This document shows positions 15,901-25,800 of a stretch of DNA of 42,745 bases, one piece after another. Origin of the DNA: Eubacteriales bacterium (lineage in GTDB: Bacteria; Bacillota; Clostridia; Oscillospirales; Butyricicoccaceae); contig JAUNGZ010000004.1 of NCBI GenBank assembly GCA_030524205.1, positions 1 through 42,745 of the forward strand, written 5' to 3'. Under the pieces are notes generated by a model. The model was not told the origin of the DNA and searched no databases. It worked only from the letters and a program-made list of their open reading frames with translations. The first letter of the stretch is position 1. Every line of letters starts with the position of its first letter. Position numbers and translations under genes: made by a program.

Positions 15901-18900
15901 TTGACGTGCACGGTATAAACCTTTTTGCCCGTGCCGGAGGCGGGAACCACTTCAATAACAATATTTCCGTCCTCGTCCAGCGCATCCACTGTAACCGGAG
16001 CTGCGTCAAATAAGCTGTCGGCCGCGCCGGAATCGGTAACCGGCTGTCCGTTTATAGAGACTGCCGCTTGCGCGTCCGCCGCCAGAGCGCGCACGGTAAA
16101 CGCGGTTTCATAACCTTCCAGCGCAATGGCGTATGCTGTCTGGGAGGGATCAAACACAATGTTTTTCCCTTCAACACTCAGCCCCTTAAGATTGTACTCC
16201 ATTACTGAGGAAACGCCCAAATCGGGATAGGTCTCGATTTCGCGCACCTGTGGAGCCTGACCCGTGCTGACCTTCGTGAACTCGATTTTAATATACCGCG
16301 CTTCCGCGGCAAACTCATCCATATAATTGGCTGCGTTTGTCCAACCGCTTCTGCTTGCGGCGGCCCGCTTGATCCAATCTGTCTGATTCGCCGAAGTATA
16401 GACCGTGTAATCATAAATTGTGTTATCCACGCCAAGTGCGATTTTAGTATTACGGATTTTTTTTACTTCACCCAGATCCACGGTGATGGATTGGTTGGTT
16501 CCCTCACTGTACACATCGCCCGTCCAGAGAGAGTCGCTGTTTCCATCAACCGCGTTGGCCGCGGATGCTTCGCCGTGGGTGGCGGTCGCCGGTTGATGCA
16601 AGGCGTAGTTCGTTTTGTACAGTTCACTGTTGTCCGGCAGCCCCTTGCCCTCATATACATATGGCGAGAGCCATGCGCCGTTCAGCAGGCGCTTATCCGC
16701 ACTCTCGGTCACTAGCCGCAAGGTCTGCGTGCCGGCGATATCCAAATCAATTTCCTTGGCGGCCACCTGTCCGTCCGACACCGGCTCGCTTACATAGCGC
16801 AGCGCGCCATCCGCATATACCTTGAAAACCGCCGGCACGTTGTTTTCCGCTCCTGCCGGCACGCCCACCTTTGTCGTCAGACGCTGATAGCCGCCGCCCA
16901 ATTCGTATTCCACATACGCCTGATCGGCTTGCACGCAATGTTCATAGCTGTCCGCGCCGAATGTCAGGGTGTGATTGGAAGCCACACCCTCGCCGACGTA
17001 ACTGTTTTCCTTGGAGGCCAGATACATCGACCCTTCGTCCATGCCCGCCCCCTCGCGTGGAATTTCCGTATAAGCGGCGGCGGGCTCCTGCATTGCCTGC
17101 GCGTTGATCGTCAGCGTGCCGCTTGTCAGCCCGTCCGACGCGGCGGTCACCTTGATATTGCCCGCAGTTTTGCCTGCCTGCACATAGGCGGCCGCAATGC
17201 CGGCTTCTGCGTTGACCGGATTCGCGCCAACGCGCTTGATGCCGTCGCCAACGATCGCGGCGTCGCCCGCATCGTTCTGCGCGCTGAATGCAATGCGGTT
17301 GCCCGCCTCCGGACAAACATTGTCCTGCGCGTCCACCACATACGCATAGACCAGCATCAGGTCGGAGCCATCTGCGGTCAGCTCCACGCCGTCTTTCGCA
17401 GCCTCCAGACGGATACGCGCGGGCGCGCCCGCCGTCTTCACAGACTGCTCGGCGATTTGGCTTCCGTCCGTGTCATAGCCCACCGCTTTCAGCGTGGAGC
17501 CAGTGGTATAGGGAACAGCCTTGAACTCGAAGGGAGGGTGCGGCAGCAGCTCGATATCGGCGTAATCCGCATTGGTAAGCGGTGTTTTCTTCTCACTTGT
17601 CCAAAGCGCTTTGCCGTCCTTTTCCACGGTCAGCGTGACCGTGGCGGCATTGCTGTAAACATAGATCTCGCGCGCCGCATCCGTGCCGATCGGCTGTTCG
17701 CCGTAAAGCGCCACGTCGATATCGGGCGCTTTTTCCCCCCAATAGCTGGCGATGAACAGACTGGGTCCGCTTTCCACACCCTTGCTTTCCAGATATGCGT
17801 CGGTTTTGGCCGGACGCTGGCTCTCATAGGCGTAATAGGCAAACTTGGGCAAGCGGTAGGGATCCCAAATGCCGGTCAGGCTCATTTTGCTGCCATAGCC
17901 GCGGTTATCCTGCGCTGTCCACATCGTGCCGCCGATGTACGCCTTGTTGGCATTCCGATACTGATACTGGCTCAGCAGGCTGTCGTCGTGGTCGTATATT
18001 CCTTTTTTGAAATCCCAGCTGAACAGGCGGTCGTTCGCCTGCTGAAGCATGCGGCCCTCGCCGCCGGGATAGAATGCGCCGGTCTGCTCCCGCGTACCGC
18101 GAGCCGTTCTGCGCGCTTTGAAATCGCCGTGATCCTCGGCGTAAAAGTCGCCGTATTCCCGCACAAAGCCAAGCGCCTTCGTCGCGTGCTCCATCGTGCC
18201 GTCGCCGGGCCGGCCGAACATAATGTCGGCATAATCGTCCTTGCCGTCGAGGGAATTGTCATAGAGCTGTCCCTCGGTGGCGATCAGCGCCTCCGGCTGT
18301 TCCTCCCGCGCGATGCGGGCGGACTCTCTGGTGTAGCCCTGCGGGACGTTGTAGGATTCGTTCAGCACGATCTCATACGCAAGCATGCAGGGGCGGTTTC
18401 GGTCGCGGCGGATCAGCTGGCGGATGTTATCACGCACCCGCAGATCGAATACGTCTGTTTCAGGGTACCACTGCCAGCCCGGCGTGGCTTCGTACAGCAG
18501 CAGGCCCAGCTCGTCGCAGGCTTTTACAAATTCTTCGCTCATCGGATAGTGCGCGGCGCGAACCACATTAAAGCCTGCCTGTTTAAACTCGACCGCGTCG
18601 CGGTATTGCAGTGAATCCGGCGCCGCGTTGCCGATGATCGGATAATCCTGATGACGGTTGCCGCCAGACAGCAGCGGCGCTACCTCACCGTTAATCAGCA
18701 GCCCTTTTTCGCGGTCAATGGTAAATTTGCGAATGCCGACGGTTGTCTCAACACGGTCCACCTCCGTACCGTTTACCGTAACGGTGGACACAAGCGTGTG
18801 CAGATAGGGATCGTCCAGATCCCACAGGCGAGGATTTGTTACGGAGATATCCTGATCAAAGGTATAATCCCCATTGGCGGTGATTTCCTTCGTTTCCGTG

Positions 18901-19769
18901 GCCGAGCCAACGGAGGTGCTGTCCCTGTCAAACAGTTCGCTTTTCAGCGTCACATTCTGCGCCGCATTGGTTTCATTCCGGATATGGGTTTTGGGAGAAA
19001 CCATTGCGGTTTCCGCGCTTACTGCGGGATACTCCACCAGAATACCGCCGCCTCCGGCAATGTTCTCAAAAAGCTCGTCTGTGATATGAATAGGGCTGGT
19101 GCTTTCCAGCCAAACATTACGGTAGATGCCGCCGAAATAGGTAAAATCCAGCGACGCCTGCGGTTTGCCGGGCGGTACGTCGCCGTTGTCCTGGTTATCG
19201 GCCAGCACGGTGATCACATTATCTGTTCCATCATATTTGACCGCATCCGTGATATCAATGATAAAGGGCAGATAGCCGCCGTAATTGGTATTGGCGTTAT
19301 CCGGCTCGGCCGGCGCATGATCGGCAAGGGCTGTGTTCATGTGCGTTCCGTTGATCCAAACGTCGGTCACGCCCATTACGCCTTCAAATTCGATATACAG
19401 CTTTTTACCCTGCTCCGACGCGGCGATCGGGAAATGCTTTACATACATGCATTCGCCCTGATAAGTCGCGTTTTTCGCATCGCCGTGCAGCGGCTCGAGA
19501 TTCAGGCTGTGCGGCAGATCGACATTTTCCCAGCGCTTGAGCTCGGTCAAATCATAGTCCGGCGAAATTGCCTCCGGGATGTTCTGTTTGACAAACTTCC
19601 AGCCCTGATTAAAATTCAGCCGCTCCCGCTTCGACATGGTAAGCGTCCAATCTGCATGGTTCGCGGAACCCGTATCTCCGGATTTTTTATCTCCAGCCGC
19701 CAATGCGTTTATGCAGCCGTTGCCACACAGCGCCATCGCCAAAAGCAGCGAAAGGATACGTTTTTTCAC
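12948..19769 (-). CDS. Giant secreted SLH-anchored glycoside hydrolase family 2 enzyme (A)
   Basis: About 2,273 residues from GTG 19769 (GGAG nine bases upstream; a GTG three codons earlier is the alternative). Signal peptide 1-25; GH2 sugar-binding, Ig-like and TIM-barrel domains to about 660, with acid/base E471 (VLNES) and probable nucleophile E538 (VREYGD); DUF4982/Ig-like about 665-890; NPCBM-like about 893-1045; F5/8 type C (discoidin) about 1050-1185; cadherin-like about 1186-1290; unassigned beta domain to 1460; helical linker; LamG/concanavalin-like about 1525-1740; two Big_2 Ig-like domains 1750-1920; Thr/Lys/Gly-rich linker; three SLH repeats 2111-2273. It is a cell-wall-bound exo-glycosidase (beta-galactosidase/glucuronidase type). 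Substrate not predictable; several carbohydrate-binding modules suggest complex host or plant glycans. Last gene of the LacI-GH2-GH2 chain. Confidence 0.9.
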   Translation of the reverse strand: MKKRILSLLLAMALCGNGCINALAAGDKKSGDTGSANHADWTLTMSKRERLNFNQGWKFVKQNIPEAISPDYDLTELKRWENVDLPHSLNLEPLHGDAKNATYQGECMYVKHFPIAASEQGKKLYIEFEGVMGVTDVWINGTHMNTALADHAPAEPDNANTNYGGYLPFIIDITDAVKYDGTDNVITVLADNQDNGDVPPGKPQASLDFTYFGGIYRNVWLESTSPIHITDELFENIAGGGGILVEYPAVSAETAMVSPKTHIRNETNAAQNVTLKSELFDRDSTSVGSATETKEITANGDYTFDQDISVTNPRLWDLDDPYLHTLVSTVTVNGTEVDRVETTVGIRKFTIDREKGLLINGEVAPLLSGGNRHQDYPIIGNAAPDSLQYRDAVEFKQAGFNVVRAAHYPMSEEFVKACDELGLLLYEATPGWQWYPETDVFDLRVRDNIRQLIRRDRNRPCMLAYEIVLNESYNVPQGYTRESARIAREEQPEALIATEGQLYDNSLDGKDDYADIMFGRPGDGTMEHATKALGFVREYGDFYAEDHGDFKARRTARGTREQTGAFYPGGEGRMLQQANDRLFSWDFKKGIYDHDDSLLSQYQYRNANKAYIGGTMWTAQDNRGYGSKMSLTGIWDPYRLPKFAYYAYESQRPAKTDAYLESKGVESGPSLFIASYWGEKAPDIDVALYGEQPIGTDAAREIYVYSNAATVTLTVEKDGKALWTSEKKTPLTNADYADIELLPHPPFEFKAVPYTTGSTLKAVGYDTDGSQIAEQSVKTAGAPARIRLEAAKDGVELTADGSDLMLVYAYVVDAQDNVCPEAGNRIAFSAQNDAGDAAIVGDGIKRVGANPVNAEAGIAAAYVQAGKTAGNIKVTAASDGLTSGTLTINAQAMQEPAAAYTEIPREGAGMDEGSMYLASKENSYVGEGVASNHTLTFGADSYEHCVQADQAYVEYELGGGYQRLTTKVGVPAGAENNVPAVFKVYADGALRYVSEPVSDGQVAAKEIDLDIAGTQTLRLVTESADKRLLNGAWLSPYVYEGKGLPDNSELYKTNYALHQPATATHGEASAANAVDGNSDSLWTGDVYSEGTNQSITVDLGEVKKIRNTKIALGVDNTIYDYTVYTSANQTDWIKRAAASRSGWTNAANYMDEFAAEARYIKIEFTKVSTGQAPQVREIETYPDLGVSSVMEYNLKGLSVEGKNIVFDPSQTAYAIALEGYETAFTVRALAADAQAAVSINGQPVTDSGAADSLFDAAPVTVDALDEDGNIVIEVVPASGTGKKVYTVHVNGDFGISYANRFDTAACFVPGHNGANHWTYEEYSAAEQAYVPIGDEAFTYYQGDGYWAGSEEWSRVGPVFMHPGDNNAYDAVKTFTAPKSGEIKLTSHITSQGGGVKVKVLHNEEQIWPADGDGKVIVSGPEDIALTANVSEGDTIRLIVNANGKNSADATRMSAAVSYVTAADKVQDLISRMDAVRVINAGQASELQNLLAAYEALTEDEKAAVGANRAVKLREDIALAKLLGDGSARVSVFDRGPRGFDANASSETAALLEDAEQGQVMHGYFEIDNDGAAEHFNNVIGGDKSFTIEAMIRPNRIDVADANVIMSKGDNTATFRVWNSNLNFFIHNGTDWKNVDIENAFTAATAQQWHHVAAVYDGTNGGSISLYLDGALANSVENVGSVNSADIQKLCVGKDPVKGNNTQSDFRYVRVYSEALTKADLNAADADKLARDSVQLWYDFSDTVYAGTGAAEDIRLNTSELTLAPQEQADIEAAMVPYYAEDTLLYTSNDESVVSVDASGHLTAVAEGTAEVTVSLTNGSAEKAIAVTVGTPSSGDIPVSGVTLDQTAVTLYHNRTSDNTVRLTATVEPSNAANRAVVWRSSDDTVATVSDGCVTAVAEGTAAITVTTEDGGFEAVCTVTVKTYSDGSSSGGGSPSGSGGSSGDKTENKKNPDGSTTTIVTKPDGSKTETTKKPDGTTEVVETKKDGTISTTTTTADGMRGEAITTTDGKTTASVTIPKKAVEDGKPVALPLPELKAEKDAEKAPVINLSTPGGKKAIVIIPVSNVGPGVVAVTIKPDGTEEIVKTAVPAKDGLKLSAEGTCIWKLVDNTKTFIDVSESNWAADSVTFVTAREIFSGTSADSFSPSANMTRAMLMTVLARTDGQDTSGGASWYDKGMRWAKEHGISDGTNPNGNISREQLATMLYRYAGSPQVSGASLNGFSDQDSVSGFAANAMLWAVQQRIITGKTAATLDPQGLATRAEVSAMLMRYLKTE

Positions 19770-19898
19770 ACTATCCACTTCTCCATTCTGTTTCGATTAC
19801 ATTTCCGAAGCAACCAAAAGTCGTTGCCTCTTTTTTTATGGGAGACGGGGCGCCGCGCTTCGCGCCGTTGGCGTTGCCGCACAGCGCCCCCGATGGAA
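19770..19898. other. 129-bp intergenic region between the two GH2 genes
   Basis: It contains a G+C-rich imperfect dyad on the minus strand (GGGGCGC ... GCGCCCC) without a T-tract, a small GCAAC/GTTGC dyad, and the ribosome site of GH2-A. No promoter is evident, so co-transcription with GH2-B is likely. Confidence 0.4.
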
Positions 19899-22800
19899 TC
19901 ATTTTTTCTGCATAAACCGCATCAGCATGGTTGCGACTTCGGCGCGTGTGGCCTTGCCCTGCGGATCCAGCAGATTCCCGCTCTTTCCGGTTACAATTTT
20001 ATTCTGCGCCGCCCACAACATTGCGTCCGCCGCAAATCCGGAAATGTCAGACTTGTCAACAAATTCTCCCAGCACCATACCGGGGACGTCCGGCGAGCCG
20101 GCATAACGGTACAGCATTGTCACAAGCTGCTCTCTGGTGATATTCCCATTCGGATTTGAACCGTCCGAAATGCCGTTCGCCATTGCCCAGTTCATGCCTT
20201 TTTCGTACCACGTCGATCCGCCCGCGGTATCCTGACCGTCCGCCCGCGCCAATACAGTCATCAGCATCGCGCGCGTCATTGCTTCGTCCGGCCCAAATTT
20301 TGTGGCAGATATGCCGTTGAACAGGTTATTTTCCACCACATAGTCTATCGCCAGCGCCGCCCAGTGTGTTTTGGTATCGGCAAACTCCTGAGACGGCCGG
20401 CTGACAGGCGGCTCCGGTTCCTTAGTCGGATCTTCCGGTTTAGATGGTTTTCCTCCGCCCGACGAACCGTCGTGCTCGGTTTTTTCCGCTACGGTTACCT
20501 CGAATGGCTTAACGGTGGCGCCAGCGTCATTCTTTACCAACGTCAAAGCGAACACGCCGTCGACATAAAGCACCGCGGCGGTTACATCTTTGCCGATCAG
20601 TGCCTGTGCAGCAATAGTGGCCGCTTTCGCCTTGGCTATTTCGTCAGTGTACACAGCATACGGTACCTCAACGCCGGTGCCAATGCGCTGTTTAGCCGCA
20701 GCCACAGCCTCCGCATCTGTCAGCAGACGTTCTTTATATACAGCGGCGAGAAGCACGTCTTTGCCGGGCATCTTAAATGTCATTGGATTCTGCGCGGCCT
20801 GCTCCGCGGTCAATTCCAAATCGCTCGACACCCATTTGTCAAACGCCTGAAAATCGGCCGGCTCGTCGGCCACCACAGTGACGCCTTCCCCCTCGGCGTA
20901 CTTCTCCACAATTTTACCGTCCTCTGCAAAGCTTGCAACGGCTCTATATGCGGTTCCGTTTTTCACGGAGACTTGATAGCGCGGCGTGTCGCTTACAAAC
21001 GATATATGATACGTTATCTGTTTTAAACCATCCTCAGAGGTGATCAGCACCGTGCTTTCACCGTCGATATTCGGCGCGGGCAGGACGGTTACCGCGGCAT
21101 TGCGATCGACCGCAGCCGTCAGCGCGGGAACCGCTGTTCCTGTAACCGGTACGGCATATGCCTTCGTTGCGGGGTCGAAGTCCGCGATAGCCGTTCCATC
21201 CGCCGCAATGCCGGAAACAGCAAAGTCGTTATGCGTGACGGGGCTTTTACCGTAAGCATAAAGCTCATTTAAGCAAAGATAGTAGGACGGATCGCTGCCT
21301 TTTTTCGTAAGCTTTAGCCGAAGAGCATAGGTGTTCACCATGTCGAAAGATATGATGTTGGAGCCATATGCAAATTCTGGGTTGCTCTGATTTTCCACGT
21401 CCGCCCAGTTCTCATCGTTATTCAGCGGATTGGAGGACATGCTTGCATCCAGCATATTACCCGGCTTTTTCGGCATGTCTGCCAGTGTAAACTCCGGTTT
21501 GTAATACTGCACCGTGCAGCCGTCGATACCGGTTTTATCCCATGTCGTATCTTCACGAATGCTTAGATCAACCGTATCAATATAGCGGGATTCCGGATAA
21601 TCTGCGCCGAAAACGACACCGATATTGAACGTTTGGCCGTCCGGGTTTCCCCAGCTGCACCATTTATCCTCTTTGCCGTTATTTAAGGCCTTGATGTCGT
21701 TCTCGGTAAAATCCGCAAAAGCCATCGGATAAGAGAAGCCCGTCCAAAGCTGTGCATAGTTTTTGCTTTGAATCGCGTCGTTCGTCACGCGGAGGGACAT
21801 GGTAACGGGCAGACCTTCCAGTTCCGTCACACCGTTGATGGTGATCGTACCCTCCTGCTTCAGCCCGTTAGGATCGTATTCATCCCAAGCAACGGCACTG
21901 ACAGTGGAGGTGCCGTCGCTGGCGTAAACCGGCACTGTCTTCGGCAGGATAGGCGCCATGCCAATCGGCGTCGCCATAGACTGATTCTGAGCGGCCACCG
22001 CATCGCGCACCAAAACGGTTGCGGTGGGACGCAGCGCCTGTCCGGGCACCGTACCGCTTACGGTAAATTTGCCGTAACGGGCGTACTGCGACGGATCGAT
22101 CTCATCCCAAATTACCGCCACATCCTGTGCCAAACCAAGATCAAACTTGGCTTTGACAACTGCCGGAAGAACTGGCGCTACCCCCTTTGACGTAGTCACA
22201 TTCACCGCGGCATAGGAAAGGATACTCTTTTTATCGCCGCTGGGCTGTATCGTAACCGTAAGCGGCGCGGCGTTAACGCGTGCATTGCTCAGGTAGCCGA
22301 TGGAAGCCTGCACGGTAACTTCGCCTGCTTGATAGGCATAAAGCCGGCCCGCCTTGATTTCGGCCTTGGCAGGTATACCTGCGCCGGACAGGCTGTACTT
22401 CACGTTCAGCAGTTCCTCATCGGCCAACGTGCCATCTTCCAGTGTAGCGTCTGCGCGAATCGTAACGACGTCATTCTCCGTTACGCTCTCTTGCTCAAGC
22501 CGCAGCACGGCGGACGCAATTGCGGCTGGCGTTTCCGTAAACTGTACGGTATACGTCTTAGTCCTGCTGCCGTCCTCCGAAGTCACTTGAATGCTGGCCG
22601 CGGAGTTGCCGGAAATGGCGGGCAGCACCAGCACGGTGGCGTGATCGGCACCCGCGGCCGCAACAACGGGGATCTCTCCGCCGAATGGCAGGGTCACCGT
22701 GTACGCGGTCTTATCCGGGCTAAAGCCCTCCAGTGGTTCACCGTTCACCGTCACGCTCGACAATGCCGCGGTGCTGCTGCCCGTGTCGGGCATTTTTTCA

Positions 22801-25800
22801 AAAATTTGAAATTCCGTGATGACAACGCAGTCCTTCTTGCCCACACTGGTGTCTTGTTCACCGCGGGTAAAGGTCGCGCGGATTTTGTTTGTCGTTATGG
22901 GGTCGAAGGTGATTTCCGAGCCTACGCCCCCTCTGAAACCGTTGCGCGCGCTCTGGTTCGATACATCTGCCCACGCTTCGCCATTCCAGTATTGAATCAG
23001 CGTGTCGCTGGGAATGTAGATTCCGCCGTCCTCCCGGAAGTGGAGGGTAACGCTGCTTACCGTATGCGTCGCGCTCATGGTACAGGTCACTGTTTCGGTT
23101 TCATGAGGCGTAACGCCAACGCCACACCAGTTGCCCCAACCGTTTTTCGGATCGGTATTATAGGAAATGATACCGTCGTTGATATGCTGAAGGGGGTCGT
23201 AATTCGCCTCGTTCACATAGGCTTCAAACGTACCGCCATTGCTCGCAAGCGCCTGATTTACGCTGCTTGTCTTATTGCTCACGCGGATATGAGCGGAGGC
23301 GGTGCAGCCGCTCATTCCGGTAAGGGTTCCATTTACAATGAAAGCGGCATTCTCAACCAGCTTGTCTTTATCAATTACATCCCAAGTAACGGGATAGGCG
23401 GCCTCCGTGCCGTCGCTGTTGACCAGCTGTACCGTTTCAGGCAGCACGGGCTGTGTACCCGGCTGGGTAACGGCGCTTACCGGCCGTACGCCTACCGGCG
23501 CGACGACCTCCACGGTCGCCTTGACCGCCGCTCCGGTTTCTGTAACGGTTCCGTTTACAATGATATACCCGGCCTTGGTCAGATTTTCACCGGAAACGGT
23601 TTCCCATATTACGGCTTTTTCCGTTTTCGAGCCGTCCGCATAGCAGGCGGCGACCGTTTGGGGCAGTTCCGGCTGTACGCCTGACAGAGTTTTAATAAGA
23701 ACGGGATCGTATCCGAGAATCTCGCCGTCCGCACCGCCTGCCGCAGGCTCGGTATACACCGTTGTGCTGCTCAAAGGCAGGCCCGCAGAAGAGGCTGTTA
23801 ACGTGAAAGCCCCACTCTGGTTGGTAGACTGTACAATTACCAGAGCTTTTCCGTTGAACGCGGAACGGTTTTTGCTTTTCATGTTTGTCCAGTCAAGCGG
23901 ATTGCCGTTATCCGTGCCCACGATGCGGCCGTTACCACTTATGGAGAACTGAATATTGTTGTTTGCGCGCGGGTTCACCACGCCGTTTTCGTCCACAACG
24001 TCCACGGCAATATAGCTGAGATCCTCGCCGTCCGCGGTAATAACCGGCGCTTCGGGAGTCATCCGAATCGCGGCGGGTGCGCCGGCGGTCGCTTTCACAT
24101 CTCGGGCGACCTCACGGCCGTTGGCATCATATGCAACTGCCTCTACCGTGCCCGGCGCATAATCAACCAGCCATTGCAGATAAAGGTTCTCCTGTTCGCC
24201 GTCCGTCTGGTAGGCGAGGCTGGTTGCAGTTTCAGGATGCTGTGTAAAGCTCTGCTTACCAAGGCTTGTTCCATTGAGGAATACCTCCACCGTGGGAGCA
24301 TTGCTGTAAATACGAATGGGCATTTTGCCGTTTATTTCAATGCTTTCGTCGCTTTCCCAGTTCCAGTGCGGTAAAATGTGCACCATTGGATCGGTTTTCA
24401 CATCCAGCCACTGGCTTTGCAGCAAATAAAAGCTGTCCTTCGGGAAACCGCAGGTATCAATCGCGCCAAAGTAAGAACTTTTGGCCTGATTTGCGCCGGC
24501 AAAGGGGGCGGGCTCTCCCGTATAGTCAAAGCCGGTCCAGAAGAACACACCGCCCAAATATTTGCGCTTGGCGTCCTCTTTCAGCGCGTAGTGCAGCGTC
24601 GTACCCCATGCCACACGGTCGTTATCAAACTCCGAACACTGGTTTTTACCGCCGTGCGATGCATCGCCCGCATGGGAATCATCGTCGATCCATGGATGGT
24701 AATACTCCCCACGCGTGGCGACGGCAGATGCAGTCTCCGAGCTGTAAACAAACCAGTCAGGGTTTAGATTGTGAGCAATATCATAATCGGTATACGCGCC
24801 GTAGTTAAAGCCGGTAGCGTCGTTGTTGTCGATGAGCTGCCAGTGATCGCTGTTTTCCTTCGGGTCAAAATAATAAGAATCCAGCGGTCCAAAGAGTGGA
24901 TCTGCCTGCGTTACGGCGCGGCCGCTGTCATCGATTTCACGCACCCACTCCGCCAACTTCATACCGGTTTCCCGGCCCTTGGCGTCCCATGCCTCGCTGA
25001 TCTCATTGCCGATAGACCACATGATGACGGCGGGATCGTTTTTTGCGTCCTCCACCATATTTTTGATGTCGAACTCCTGCCATGTCTGTCCGGGCTTAGC
25101 ATCCGGATGGGTGCAGGGCTTGTCAAAAAACAGATGGAAGTCATAGTCGTTTTTGCCGCTGAACCACGTGTCGAACGCCTCGTTCATCACCATGATCCCC
25201 TGTTCGTTGCAGGAGTTGAGCAGCGCGCGCGAGGCCGGGTTATGAGAAGAACGGATGGAGTTCACACCCATTTCACGCAGAATACGCATTTGACGGTCCA
25301 GAGCGGCCTGATTATTGACCGCACCCAACGCGCCTTGGTCGTGGTGCTGGCACACGCCGCGCATTTTGGTATACTTGCCGTTCAGGAAGAATCCGTCGTG
25401 CGAAAAATCCATCCAGCGAAGTCCAAAATCGGTATCATAGGTGTCCTTGACGACCCCGTCTATCAGAATTTCTGTCTGCAGGGCGTACATACCGCCCACG
25501 CCGACCTCCCACAGATGTGGAGCGGAAACAGACAGCTTTGCGTCAACCTTCTCAGTTGCACCTGCGGCTACGCTTACCGGCTCTGAGGTGACAACGGCGA
25601 CCGGTTCGTCGCTCCCCATTTCTTTTAAGCTGCCTTTATAATAGGCATTGTGGCGGACAGTCACGGACGCCGCCGCGCCGCTCTCATTTTCCACCTTGGT
25701 CTCCACGTGGACCGTGGCGGGTTTGCCGCCGGTATATTCCTGTTCCAGATCAGGCGTAGTAACATAAGTACCGTAGCGGGCAATATGCACCGGCTCGGTA

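Noticed and set aside
16929-18614. A 561-codon plus-strand open frame
   Set aside because: Antisense to the GH2-A catalytic and Ig-like region, whose catalytic motifs are clear on the minus strand.
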